64,000 bases of DNA from Paenibacillus chibensis (GTDB lineage Bacteria > Bacillota > Bacilli > Paenibacillales > Paenibacillaceae), in the NCBI RefSeq assembly GCF_004001045.1, contig NZ_BIMK01000021.1, positions 56,053 to 120,052 on the forward strand, in the 5' to 3' direction. The position numbers and the translations under genes were made by a program. This document shows positions 51,212 through 59,231 of this stretch, in pieces. The notes below the pieces were generated by a model that saw nothing but the letters and a program-made list of their open reading frames with translations, had not been told where the DNA came from and did no database searches. The number at the start of each line of letters is the position of its first letter. The stretch's first letter is position 1.

Positions 51212-51560
51212 CCACTTCCCACTCCCATCAGCCAAAGCTCATTATCAGACCATTTTCCCATATAAAATGAACTCAAGTATGATTTACTTCTCCTTGAATG
51301 CAGGCTCAAGCAGGAGAAGCCGTTTACTCTTTCTTTCGTTCAATGTATGCAGCATGGAGGTCCGCCACTAAATTATACATGATTCCATCATGGCCTGTCA
51401 GCCTTCCCTGTTTATCGGAAAGAATGACGCCAGCGTAATAATGGGTCTATATCCGGAGGTACAAGCGTACATGTATATCATAGACAAGACCTCTCCGGTC
51501 CTACCGCCGGACCGCTGCTCGCCACCGGCTTGTCTGTCGTAACGGAAAGGAGCTGCTCAA
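51212..51560. other. Divergent intergenic region
   Basis: About 350 bases between the leftward membrane-protein gene and the rightward MFS gene. A short dyad CGGTCC-N7-GGACCG (51495-51513) occurs in the MFS leader. No recognisable riboswitch or operator; promoters for both sides are expected here. Confidence 0.4.
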
Positions 51561-52730
51561 GTGAAAACCGCGATTTGGCTGTACATGTTTTTATTTCTCG
51601 CTTTCTTCGACCTTCATGCCCAGTACCCCATTCTAACTCCGTTTGCCGTCTCTCTCGGGGCAGCACCGGTCTTTATCGGCTGGATGATGGGCATTTACGC
51701 CCTCACGCACCTGCCCGGCAACCTGATTGCAGGAACCGTGATCGACAGGCACGGCAGCCGCCGTTACATCATTTTCAGCCTCGTTTCGGCAGGGATCGTG
51801 CTGCTTCTGCAGTCCCAGGTACACTATCCATGGCAATTGCTCGCGCTGCGTTCCATCAGCGGCTTCGTGCTGGCCTTTCTCTCTCCCGCCTGCCTGACGC
51901 TGCTTGCATCGCTCTCCTCAGATAAAGTCACCCAAGGTAAATTCATGTCGGGACATGGCGTCGTCCATACGCTGGCCTCTGTCGTTTCGCCCGCTGCGGG
52001 AGCTTTTATCGTCGCCAAAGCCGGCTATTCCGTTACCTTCCAAAGCCTCGGATGGCTGCTGATCGCCACCGGTATCATGGCTATTTTCAGCGTTCCTTCG
52101 TCGCTGCGGCAATCGGCGCCTGCCTCGGTGATGAAGGAAGCAGCCCCCGCCCCGGAGCCCGTGCAAAAATTCCAGGTGCCATGGCGCATCTATATTTTGC
52201 CTTTTGTGATCTCTTGCTCGCAGGGGATCCTGTTCTTCGAGCTCCCGCTGCGCGCTACCGGCGTGGACGGCATCATGTCCACCGGCATCCTGTTCTCCGT
52301 CATGAGCGTTGGCGCTTTAATCACGCTCAGCATGCTCTTCGTAAACCGCTACTCTCCCTATAAAAGAGTTCTTGGCGGCATTTTCGTGCTGGCCCTTTGC
52401 TTTTATTGCCTCGCTGCCTTGCGTTCCATTCCGCTCACCGCGACGCTGTTCATTCTCGGGATGGCTAAGGGCATCATCTTTCCCGCCATGGCTTCGCTCT
52501 TTATCGAGCTGAGCGGCGGCAGCAAGCTCGGCAGGGTCTTTTCCCTGCAGTCCATTGCCATGTCAATCGGTTCCTTTTTCGGTCCGATCACCGCAGGTCA
52601 GCTGCGTACCAGCGTCTCTCCTTATTACATTGCGTTCGTGCTGCTGATGGTCGGCCTCATGATGCTTCCGATCAGCCGCAAGCCGGGTTCTTTGCTGCAT
52701 CCTAACGTCAATCAAACCCCCGCATCCTAA
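51561..52730 (+). CDS. Major facilitator superfamily transporter
   Basis: 389 residues, twelve predicted membrane helices. The loop 2-3 MFS motif is GNLIAGTVIDRHGSRRYIIF; the second half has ILFSVMSVGALITLSMLFVN and MAKGIIFPAMASLFIELSGG. It looks like a drug/metabolite exporter of the DHA1 type, but the substrate is not deducible. GTG 51561 has AAAGGAG 8 bases upstream. Single gene. Confidence 0.9.
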   Translation: MKTAIWLYMFLFLAFFDLHAQYPILTPFAVSLGAAPVFIGWMMGIYALTHLPGNLIAGTVIDRHGSRRYIIFSLVSAGIVLLLQSQVHYPWQLLALRSISGFVLAFLSPACLTLLASLSSDKVTQGKFMSGHGVVHTLASVVSPAAGAFIVAKAGYSVTFQSLGWLLIATGIMAIFSVPSSLRQSAPASVMKEAAPAPEPVQKFQVPWRIYILPFVISCSQGILFFELPLRATGVDGIMSTGILFSVMSVGALITLSMLFVNRYSPYKRVLGGIFVLALCFYCLAALRSIPLTATLFILGMAKGIIFPAMASLFIELSGGSKLGRVFSLQSIAMSIGSFFGPITAGQLRTSVSPYYIAFVLLMVGLMMLPISRKPGSLLHPNVNQTPAS

Positions 52731-52775
52731 GGCTACGAATGGGTGAACACCTAAATCCCGGCCCATAGGCCTTCA

Positions 52776-52808
52776 CACAAAACTTATGGTCTCTTTCCAC
52801 ATAGGATA
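52776..52808 (+). promoter_or_regulatory. Possible sigma-K promoter of the YjcZ-like gene
   Basis: CATAGGATA (52800-52808) fits the -10 consensus CATANNNTA of sigma-E/K, with ACAAAAC about 16 bases upstream as a possible -35. It lies 40 bases before the start of a sporulation-type small gene. Confidence 0.4.
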
Positions 52809-52848
52809 CATTGTGTCATGCGACCAGATAAGAGAGCGGGGTGAAAGT

Positions 52849-52998
52849 ATGAGTCATTGTGGCTGCGGTCCCGTAGCGCCAGTTGCTAATGCAGCTCCCG
52901 TTGTTTCTCCAGTTGCTACTGGATGTTACAGCAACGTTGGTGTTGTATTGGTGCTCTTTATCTTGCTGGTAATTATTCTGCGCGCCTTCTGGTGCTAG
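52849..52998 (+). CDS. YjcZ-like small sporulation protein
   Basis: 49 residues: a Cys/Gly/Pro/Val-rich N-terminus (MSHCGCGPVAPVANAAPVVS) and one C-terminal membrane helix ending in YSNVGVVLVLFILLVIILRA and FWC. This is the YjcZ/SscA family pattern, small spore-assembly proteins of Bacilli. ATG 52849 follows GGGGTG. Too short for a 60-residue cut-off from this start. Confidence 0.85.
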   Translation: MSHCGCGPVAPVANAAPVVSPVATGCYSNVGVVLVLFILLVIILRAFWC

Positions 52999-53049
52999 TT
53001 TAATTTGCCTTAAACCTTATGTCTATCGCTGTTTACATGGATATGGACT

Positions 53050-53106
53050 GCTTTCAGCGGGAAGTTAACGTTGCAGACATCGCAAAATAACATCGCCGCT
53101 GAAAGC
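53050..53106. repeat. Long-range 11-base inverted repeat
   Basis: GCTTTCAGCGG (53050-53060) and CCGCTGAAAGC (53096-53106) are perfect complements 35 bases apart in the gap after the YjcZ-like gene. No T-run follows, so this is not an ordinary terminator. Confidence 0.55.
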
Positions 53107-53126
53107 TTGTCGAATGGATAATCCAA

Positions 53127-53171
53127 AAAAGACGATCATCCTATGCTGGGACGGATCGTCTTGTTTTTTTG
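53127..53171 (+). terminator. Terminator
   Basis: AAGACGATC pairs with GATCGTCTT, followed by GTTTTTTT on the plus strand. It probably ends the YjcZ-like transcript. Confidence 0.85.
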
Positions 53172-53287
53172 CATGCCAAGCCGGAAAAGAGCTACACTAA
53201 GGGAGACCCGGTTCAAATGCTTTTTCAACATTTCCCGGGGAATTTCGATAGGAGTGCTACAAGCTCCCGTAGCCGAGGTGAGACTTC

Positions 53288-53638
53288 TTGACCATATTCA
53301 TCATTGTCGAAGGCAAAAATGATCGCAGCAAGCTGCGCAGGCTGCTTCAGGATGATATCCGCATTCTATGCACATTCGGCACCCTAAACTCCACCAAGCT
53401 GGAATCGCTGCGTAAAGAAGTCCGGGATGACGAGGTTTATTTATTCATGGATAACGATAGCTCCGGCAAAAAAATACGCGGCGTGCTCCGTGACTCCTTT
53501 CCCGATGCGGGACATATCTACACCCGGCGCGGTTATCCTGGAGTCGAAGGCACCCCGGATGAGTACCTGATCGCCCAGCTCGAAAAGGCGGGACTCGAAG
53601 AGTACATCATCTACCCTGCTCCTCCCTTGTACTCCTGA
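53288..53638 (+). CDS. TOPRIM-domain protein (YusF-like)
   Basis: 116-residue stand-alone TOPRIM protein. FIIVEGKNDRSKLRRLL holds the catalytic Glu and VYLFMDNDSSGKKIR the DxD metal pair; HIYTRRGYPGVEGTPDEYLI follows. Small TOPRIM proteins resemble RNase M5 or DNA/RNA processing factors; the exact substrate is unknown. The TTG start at 53288 is supported by GAGGTGAG 5-7 bases upstream. Confidence 0.88.
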   Translation: MTIFIIVEGKNDRSKLRRLLQDDIRILCTFGTLNSTKLESLRKEVRDDEVYLFMDNDSSGKKIRGVLRDSFPDAGHIYTRRGYPGVEGTPDEYLIAQLEKAGLEEYIIYPAPPLYS

Positions 53639-53722
53639 TGAATGGCAAAAGAAAAAGCGCCTCAGATTCAAGCCCGGGTTGGATCGGCTTTAACATGCGG
53701 CGCTTCCTGCGTTGTTCATATT

Positions 53723-54334
53723 CTATTGCTTGGCCAGTGCTTCGACGTCCTTCGCCAGCGATTCGGCCGTCACATTGTCCGTATCGTTCGCGTTATACAA
53801 CTTGCGGACCTGATTGTCTCGATCGACCAGAGCAATGATGTTCGAGTGGGCAAAGTTGTCCTTGTTGTCGCCCATGATACCGATTTTAAATGACTTCTCG
53901 GCAAGATCCCTGATTTTCTGGTCATCGCCTCTCAGGAAATACCAACCGTTGTAATCCACGTAAAACTTGTCCGCGAATTCTTTGATTTTCTCCTTGGTGT
54001 CCACCTTCGGATCAAAAGAGACCGAAACAAACTCCGCATCCTTGGCGAATACGCCATCCTGGATCAGCTGCTTCTGCGTCTGGGAGAGCAGGAATGTCGT
54101 TACGGGGCATACATCCGGACAACTGGTATAAAAGAAATAAAATAGCCTTACTTTCCCTTTCGTATCTTCAAGCGTTACCGTCTTGCCATCGACATTCTCC
54201 AAAGAAAAATCCTCGACTTGTCCAAGCACCGGCAGTTTGGATTTCCCGATCCCGGAACCGGTATAGATCAGATAGCCTGCCATTACAATGATGACGGCCA
54301 GCAGGATCCAGGTCCACTTATAACGTTTCAGCAT
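53723..54334 (-). CDS. Sco1/SenC copper-binding assembly protein
   Basis: 203-residue thioredoxin-fold protein, membrane-anchored by an N-terminal helix (WTWILLAVIIVMAGYLIY). The copper ligands are CPDVCP in FYFFYTSCPDVCPVTTF, with the distal His in DNFAHSNIIALVD. It delivers copper to the CuA site of cytochrome c oxidase. ATG 54334 follows GAAGGAG. The neighbour ctaB, for haem O synthesis, is in the same oxidase-maturation pathway and same direction. Confidence 0.92.
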   Translation of the reverse strand: MLKRYKWTWILLAVIIVMAGYLIYTGSGIGKSKLPVLGQVEDFSLENVDGKTVTLEDTKGKVRLFYFFYTSCPDVCPVTTFLLSQTQKQLIQDGVFAKDAEFVSVSFDPKVDTKEKIKEFADKFYVDYNGWYFLRGDDQKIRDLAEKSFKIGIMGDNKDNFAHSNIIALVDRDNQVRKLYNANDTDNVTAESLAKDVEALAKQ

Positions 54335-54403
54335 GTTCTGACTTCTCCTTCTCTCCCACAGATTCGAGCCGATATACAGCTTCAGTTTTTCGACCATTGT
54401 AAG

Positions 54404-54439
54404 ATCAGGTAGAAGCTGTTTAACGAACTTCTACCTGAT
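54404..54439. repeat. 12-base perfect inverted repeat upstream of the sco gene
   Basis: ATCAGGTAGAAG-N12-CTTCTACCTGAT. It lies 70 bases upstream of the sco start and just after the ctaB terminator. No T-run on either side; a regulatory dyad or mRNA hairpin is more likely than a terminator. Confidence 0.6.
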
Positions 54440-54445
54440 TTCCAG

Positions 54446-54472
54446 AAAAAATCCCATGCATCCATGGGATTT
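54446..54472 (-). terminator. Terminator of ctaB
   Basis: On the minus strand ATCCCATG-gatg-CATGGGAT is followed by TTTTTT. Confidence 0.82.
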
Positions 54473-54487
54473 GTCCGTCATATATGG

Positions 54488-55423
54488 TTAATGCACAGTG
54501 TTCAGGATCATGACGATCAGACTGAGAGTCAGAAAGTTGATCGAGAAAATGAACAGCTTCTTCGCCCATGCATCATCATCTTTTGCCGTTAATCCCTTAA
54601 TGCCGAGATACAGCCAAAAGAGCGACAGGAGCGTTCCGATGATCATAAAGTAAATACCGGTATATCCGTACGCATACATCAAAGCCGGAATCGGTACCAG
54701 CAGCACCAGATACGGAATGATCTGGATCTTCGTGCGCTTGATCCCTTTCACGACAGGCAGAAGCGGGTAACCCGCAGCTCTGTATTCTTCCACGCGGCGA
54801 ATACCCAGTGCCCAGAAATGCGGCGGCTGCCATAAAAACAGCAGGGCAAACAGCAGAATAGCCCCTAAATCGACACTCTGAGTTACAGCCACATAGCCGA
54901 TTAATGGAGGCATTGCGCCGGAAATCGCACCCACCGACGTGCTCCATGTCGAGGAACGCTTCAGCCACATGGTATACACGATGGCATATACGAACATTCC
55001 AACCGCACCAAAGATGCCGGCAAGAACACCTGAGAAAATAAAGAGATCAGCCAGTCCAAGCACGCCGAGTATGAAGGCATACCAAAGCACGATGGATGGC
55101 TTCAAGCGACCGGATGGAAGGGTACGGTTCTTCGTGCGCTCCATCTTGGTATCGAGTTCACGATCAAAATAATTGTTATATACACAGGCGGAAGCCATGA
55201 CGAGCACGGTTCCCAGGAGCGTCAGAATCATTTTGCCGAAATGGATGTCCCACTGCGACGCAACCCAATAGCCTGCAAAAACAGCAATTAAATTAGAACG
55301 GATAATCCCGGGTTTCGTAAGTGTTATGAAATCTCTCCACGTTGCCGACGAATTCGGCGGCGTTTGTTTGATGGAAAGCGTTGCGGAATCCGAAGGAGCC
55401 TGGTAACTTAAATGATTGTCCAC
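54488..55423 (-). CDS. ctaB: Protohaem IX farnesyltransferase (haem O synthase)
   Basis: 311-residue UbiA-family prenyltransferase with about nine membrane helices, adding farnesyl to haem B to make haem O for terminal oxidases. Motifs: DFITLTKPGIIRSNLIAVFA, the catalytic NNYFDRELDTKMERTKNR with TLPSGRL, and SVGAISGAMPPLIGYVA. The GTG at 55423 is preceded by AAGGAGG about 11 bases away. Next to sco. Confidence 0.94.
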   Translation of the reverse strand: MDNHLSYQAPSDSATLSIKQTPPNSSATWRDFITLTKPGIIRSNLIAVFAGYWVASQWDIHFGKMILTLLGTVLVMASACVYNNYFDRELDTKMERTKNRTLPSGRLKPSIVLWYAFILGVLGLADLFIFSGVLAGIFGAVGMFVYAIVYTMWLKRSSTWSTSVGAISGAMPPLIGYVAVTQSVDLGAILLFALLFLWQPPHFWALGIRRVEEYRAAGYPLLPVVKGIKRTKIQIIPYLVLLVPIPALMYAYGYTGIYFMIIGTLLSLFWLYLGIKGLTAKDDDAWAKKLFIFSINFLTLSLIVMILNTVH

Positions 55424-55733
55424 GCCTTAAGAATCCTCCTTATTCTGTCGTTGTGGAGGAAAGTTGCCTCCGCTATAAAGTTTATCATATCAAAAGGTAA
55501 AAGTGTTTGACAATCCTCTCCAAAATCATTCACCATTTTGACAATTTAGTGACACATTTTAGTATGGTCAATCCCTTATAGATTCATCCAAAAGTGGGTA
55601 GTAACTATTATAAGGAAAACACTTGCATTAGCAGGATTTGCAAAATCCTCACATCCTAACCACGGCAGCAGCAGGAATTGCATTTCCAGATTTGTTACAA
55701 TAACGATAAGAACAACATGAAGGAGACATGGTA
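55424..55733. other. Divergent intergenic region ctaB / yfhP-like
   Basis: About 310 bases holding promoters for both sides. It includes a small perfect dyad AGGATTT-gca-AAATCCT (55633-55649). No FNR or ResD box was recognised with confidence. Confidence 0.4.
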
Positions 55734-56717
55734 ATGGATACAGCCACACATTTTGTGATGGGACTCAGCCTGGCCGGTCTTGCCTACGTCGATCCGGCGG
55801 TAGCCGCAAGCCCTGCGCTCGCGACCGCCGTTCTTCTGGGTACGGTCATCGGCTCTCAGGCCCCTGATTTCGACGGGCTCTTGCGATTCAAAAGCAATGC
55901 CCTCTATGTAAAGAATCATCGGGGCATCACGCATTCCCTTCCGTTTCTCGTCATTTGGACCGCGCTCATAGGCAGCATTTTGTCACTGCTGTTCCGAACG
56001 GAACCGGCAGGCCACATCATCCTATGGACAGGAATTGCCGTATGCGTGCACGTTTTCAGCGATTTGTTCAATACCTATGGAACCCAGGCGGTGCGGCCGT
56101 TCTCGGAACGGTGGATCTCTTGGAACATCATTCACATTTTTGATCCGTTTATTTTTACGACGCATGCCGCCGCCGTATTACTTTGGAGTACCGGTGCAGT
56201 CAGACCTGCTCCTTTGTTCGCAGGCTTATACATTTTGACCGCCATTTACTACGTTTGGCGTACCGTTGTTCATTCCCTGAGGACAGCCGAGGTCAAAAGA
56301 CTCGATTCCGCTCGTCAGCCGGGAGAACGGTATTATGTTATTCCAACGGTTTCTTTTCACAAATGGCATGTCGTCAAAGCGCTGACCGACGGAAGCTATT
56401 GCATTGGCGTACTGAATGGCGATGGCCTGGAATGGAGAAAGCATGCGCGCACAGAGCAGCATCCGGCGATCGAGCAATCCAAGCAGCATCCGGATGTGCA
56501 GGCTTTTCTGTATTTCACTTCATTCGCCGTCGCCGAGGTGGAGAACCTTTCTTGGGGTTATGTCGTCCGCTGGGCCGACGTCCGTTATCGGCACCGGAAG
56601 CAGTATCCTTTTGTGGCCGTACTCGTGATGGATAAGCAATACCAGACCATCAATACGTATGTCGGATGGCTTAGCGCCAAAAAAATGGATAAAAGGCTGT
56701 CCATCAATTCAGGTTAA
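55734..56717 (+). CDS. YfhP-like membrane-bound metal-dependent hydrolase (DUF457)
   Basis: 327-residue protein with about four to five membrane helices in the first 200 residues. Family metal motifs: DTATHFVMGLSLAGLAY, IGSQAPDFDGLLRF and KNHRGITHSLPFLV (the HRGxTHS signature), then HVFSDLFNTYGTQAVRPFSE. The C-terminal half is soluble. AAGGAG lies 8 bases before ATG 55734; ATG 55728 is too close. YfhP in B. subtilis is a membrane hydrolase/regulator; function unresolved. Confidence 0.88.
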   Translation: MDTATHFVMGLSLAGLAYVDPAVAASPALATAVLLGTVIGSQAPDFDGLLRFKSNALYVKNHRGITHSLPFLVIWTALIGSILSLLFRTEPAGHIILWTGIAVCVHVFSDLFNTYGTQAVRPFSERWISWNIIHIFDPFIFTTHAAAVLLWSTGAVRPAPLFAGLYILTAIYYVWRTVVHSLRTAEVKRLDSARQPGERYYVIPTVSFHKWHVVKALTDGSYCIGVLNGDGLEWRKHARTEQHPAIEQSKQHPDVQAFLYFTSFAVAEVENLSWGYVVRWADVRYRHRKQYPFVAVLVMDKQYQTINTYVGWLSAKKMDKRLSINSG

Positions 56718-56740
56718 AAAAGCTTCATATAATATAGTGG

Positions 56741-56770
56741 CCGTTTCCCTTCCGGAAGCGGCCTTTTTCG
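56741..56770 (+). terminator. Terminator of the YfhP-like gene
   Basis: GGCCGTTTCC/GGAAGCGGCC hairpin followed by TTTTT on the plus strand. Confidence 0.82.
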
Positions 56771-56893
56771 ATTTCTTCCCATCCAATTCAAACTTGACGA
56801 AACGGTGCCATTAGGAGAGAATCACCCTAGAGACATTCCTTAAGAGACATTCCTTACCGAGTATCTAATCTACGCGCCTGCCGGTATGCACAA

Positions 56894-56928
56894 GAAAAGC
56901 CCGGAACGCTTAATGCGCTCCGGGCTGG
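56894..56928 (-). terminator. Terminator of the spore protein gene
   Basis: AGCCCGGA and TCCGGGCT with GCG/CGC inside form a hairpin; the minus strand ends TTTTC. It lies just after the SASP stop. Confidence 0.75.
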
Positions 56929-56940
56929 TGATTATATGAA

Positions 56941-57150
56941 TTATTGGCGGCCGGACAAGGATTGCTCAGCCATTTGCACAAGGCGCTTGGTAATGTATCC
57001 ACCCAGCGAACCTGTTTCGCGGGAAGTCATGTTACCATAGTATCCGTCTTGCGGAATTTGAACGCCCAGCTCTTGAGCAGCTTCCATTTTCATTTGTTGC
57101 AGTGCCGATTTTGCTTGCGGTACCACCAGATTGCTTGTAGATTGAGCCAT
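56941..57150 (-). CDS. Alpha/beta-type small acid-soluble spore protein
   Basis: 69-residue SASP, which coats DNA in the dormant spore and protects it from damage. The GPR protease site lies in ALQQMKMEAAQELGVQ and the conserved C-terminal motif is TSRETGSLGGYITKRLVQMA. It starts at ATG 57150 (MAQSTSNLVV) after GGGAGA. A near-perfect sigma-G promoter lies upstream. Very similar to the second SASP at 60365-60601. Confidence 0.95.
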   Translation of the reverse strand: MAQSTSNLVVPQAKSALQQMKMEAAQELGVQIPQDGYYGNMTSRETGSLGGYITKRLVQMAEQSLSGRQ

Positions 57151-57202
57151 TGTAAAGTCTCCCTTCAATTCTGCGTGTGTGTTAGTAACAAGCTTGCAAG
57201 CT

Positions 57203-57232
57203 TAGTATGGCTTGGTCGCTGAGAGTTATACA
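57203..57232 (-). promoter_or_regulatory. Sigma-G promoter of the SASP gene
   Basis: On the minus strand TGTATA (57232-57227), 17 bases, then CATACTA (57209-57203). The -10 matches the sigma-G consensus exactly. Confidence 0.75.
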
Positions 57233-57268
57233 GAAGTGAATTCATATTTTGTCTGGAGGTTTTTTACA

Positions 57269-57454
57269 ATGAGTAAAGGTTTATCCCTATGGTTCGCCTG
57301 CTCGTCCATTTTCGTTCTGGGAGCGGCAGCCATATCCATGAGCTACAACGGCTGGCTTGCCCTTCTGCTGGGTGTCCTGGCCATCTTCAACATTGGCTGG
57401 GGTTTCATGATCAAAGCCAAGAAGAACCGTCTGAATGGGCCTGAAGCGGAATAA
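57269..57454 (+). CDS. Small membrane protein, DUF5325/YlaF-like
   Basis: 61 residues with two membrane helices (LWFACSSIFVLGAAAISMS and GWLALLLGVLAIFNIGWGFM) and a basic tail (KAKKNRLNGPEAE), like YlaF of Bacilli. ATG 57269 follows GGAGG at 9 bases; the frame upstream to 57212 has no site. Function unknown. Confidence 0.8.
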   Translation: MSKGLSLWFACSSIFVLGAAAISMSYNGWLALLLGVLAIFNIGWGFMIKAKKNRLNGPEAE

Positions 57455-57460
57455 AACCAT

Positions 57461-58447
57461 TTATCTAGGCAGCAGGAAGCCCATCCGTTCCTTCACATCG
57501 TTCAGCGTGCGTGATGCGGTTTCCATGGCCCGGTCCGCGCCTTTCGCCAGGATGTCGTACAGCTGGCCCGATTCCCGAATTTCATAATATCTCTTCTGCA
57601 GAGGCTCCAGTACGCTGACCGCAACCTCGGCCAGGTCTTTTTTGAAGCCGCCGTACATTTGTCCCTCGTACTCATTTTGAATCTCTGCCAGAGACTTGCC
57701 GGAGCACTCCGAATAAATGCTCATCAGATTGCTGATCTCCGGCTTTTCGGCTGGGTCATAACGTACTTCTTTTCCAGAATCCGTTGTGGCCCTGCTGATT
57801 TTTTTCCGGATTTCGTCCGGCGTATCGAGCAGCGCGATATAACTTCCGGGATTCGGGTTGCTCTTGCTCATTTTTTTCGAGGCATCATCCAGCGACATGA
57901 TCCGCGCCCCTACCTCGGGGATGTAAGGATCGGGACTTGTGAAATACTCGCCGAAGCGGTGATTGAAACGGCTGGCCAAATCACGGGCAAGCTCCAGATG
58001 CTGCTTTTGGTCCTCTCCGACAGGCACGAGATCGGCATTGTACACGAGGATGTCGGCAGCCATCAAGGATGGATACACAAACAAGCCTGCGCCGACCGAT
58101 TCCTTGCCAGCGGCTTTATCCTTAAACTGCGTCATGCGCTCAAGCTCGCCCATGGAGGTCAGCGTCGTCAAAATCCATCCGAGCTCCGCATGCGGCGGCA
58201 CATGGGATTGCATATATACATTGGCTTTGCCCGGATCGATCCCGGCTGCAATGAACAGGGCAGCTACGGCTTCCGACTGTTCTCTGAGCGCCTTTGGATC
58301 CTGAGCTACCGTAATCGCATGCAAATCAACAACCATGAAATTGCAGGCGTAGTCGTTTTGCAGCTTTACGAAATTTTTCATGGCTCCAATATAATTTCCC
58401 AGCGTCAGCTTGCCGCTGGGCTGGATTCCTGAAAGTACGGTTTTCAT
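57461..58447 (-). CDS. trpS: Tryptophanyl-tRNA synthetase
   Basis: 328-residue class I synthetase charging tRNA-Trp. The HIGH-like motif is in SGIQPSGKLTLGNYIGAM and the KMSKS loop in ASKKMSKSNPNPGSYI; GEDQKQHLELARDLASRFN is the tRNA/ATP region. ATG 58447 follows AGGAGGG. It is preceded by a complete T-box leader with a UGG specifier, so its transcription responds to uncharged tRNA-Trp. Confidence 0.97.
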   Translation of the reverse strand: MKTVLSGIQPSGKLTLGNYIGAMKNFVKLQNDYACNFMVVDLHAITVAQDPKALREQSEAVAALFIAAGIDPGKANVYMQSHVPPHAELGWILTTLTSMGELERMTQFKDKAAGKESVGAGLFVYPSLMAADILVYNADLVPVGEDQKQHLELARDLASRFNHRFGEYFTSPDPYIPEVGARIMSLDDASKKMSKSNPNPGSYIALLDTPDEIRKKISRATTDSGKEVRYDPAEKPEISNLMSIYSECSGKSLAEIQNEYEGQMYGGFKKDLAEVAVSVLEPLQKRYYEIRESGQLYDILAKGADRAMETASRTLNDVKERMGFLLPR

Positions 58448-58480
58448 GAAAATCCCTCCTGTTAATGTTTGCGAATATAC

Positions 58481-58765
58481 AAAAAAGGCCCCACGTCCGC
58501 AAGGGACGTGAGACCGTGGTGCCACCCTTATTTGCTGATTAGCTTTAGTCCGCATCGCCTAAACCATGCTTTATCTAAAGATCTAAACAGCCTTAGATTC
58601 CTTAACGTGGAATAATCCGGCCGGTCTACGCAGGAAGCTTCCTTCCGTTCAACTCGGCACTCAAGGGTCCATTCGGCAAAATCGGCTCCACCGGTTCACA
58701 TCAACCACCGGCTTTCTGAAGGTTATGCCGTCTTTGCTTACTTGTCCCTGTCATCGTGTTTACAT
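58481..58765 (-). promoter_or_regulatory. T-box riboswitch, tryptophan specifier
   Basis: On the minus strand the leader carries the T-box AGGGTGGCACCACGG (58528-58514), followed by a terminator stem CACGTCC/GGACGTG and six Ts (58510-58481). Upstream, GAATGGACCCTTGAG has TGG in the specifier position (58671-58669), before the usual ACC. It binds uncharged tRNA-Trp and prevents termination ahead of trpS. Confidence 0.93.
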
Positions 58766-58844
58766 AATCATTGAAAGCCTTTATGCAATGCCTATGATAT
58801 CGCTTGTGTCACCAAATTGTCAAACCCATTTTCTGTACAGCTAA

Positions 58845-59101
58845 ACGCGGTCTGGCTTCTGTGACTTGCTGCGATGGCGTTTTTTTTCTAGAATCCGGGA
58901 GCCTGCATCATGCCGGCCCTTCCCGGATTCGCAAAAAAAACTTCGACTATACGCGGTCTGGCTTCTGTGACTTGCTGCGATGGCGTTTTTTTTCTAGAAT
59001 CCGGGAGCCTGCATCATGCTGATCCTTCCCGGATTCGCAAAAAAAACTTCAGCTATACGCGGTCTGGCTTCTGTGACTTGCTGCGATGGCGTTTTTTTTT
59101 C
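58845..59101 (+). repeat. 106-base tandem repeat, about 2.4 copies
   Basis: ACGCGGTCTGGCTTCTGTGA begins at 58845, 58951 and 59057, an exact 106-base period. Each unit ends one segment with GATGGCG and eight or nine Ts, and the full units contain AATCCGGGA...TCCCGGATT hairpins followed by eight As. Copies differ at only a few bases. Lies between the trpS T-box promoter and the epimerase gene; no coding function is seen. Confidence 0.92.
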
Positions 59102-59126
59102 CTATCCCTCAAAAATCTGTTATGAT

Positions 59127-59170
59127 ATATAAAATGAACTACAGTTAACCTTTCCTTTAGTTCAATTTAT
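59127..59170. repeat. Inverted repeat TGAACTA...TAGTTCA in an AAAATGAA/TTCAATTTATG frame
   Basis: ATATAAAATGAACTA and TAGTTCAATTTATG flank a 16-base spacer, 60 bases before the epimerase start. The outer sequences AAAATGAA and TTCAATTTATG are the same as at 13883-14016; only the inner arms differ (CTA/TAG against ATAACG/CGTTAT). Confidence 0.65.
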
Positions 59171-59231
59171 GATAGCTATAAAAGCATTTTCTAAGCAACG
59201 ATCGAATTATAGTGGGAAAAGGAGCATCGAT

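Noticed and set aside
58804..59125. Short frames with repeated peptide LASVTCCDGVFFLESGS
   Set aside because: They are translations of the 106-base DNA repeat; no ribosome site and codon content is incidental.
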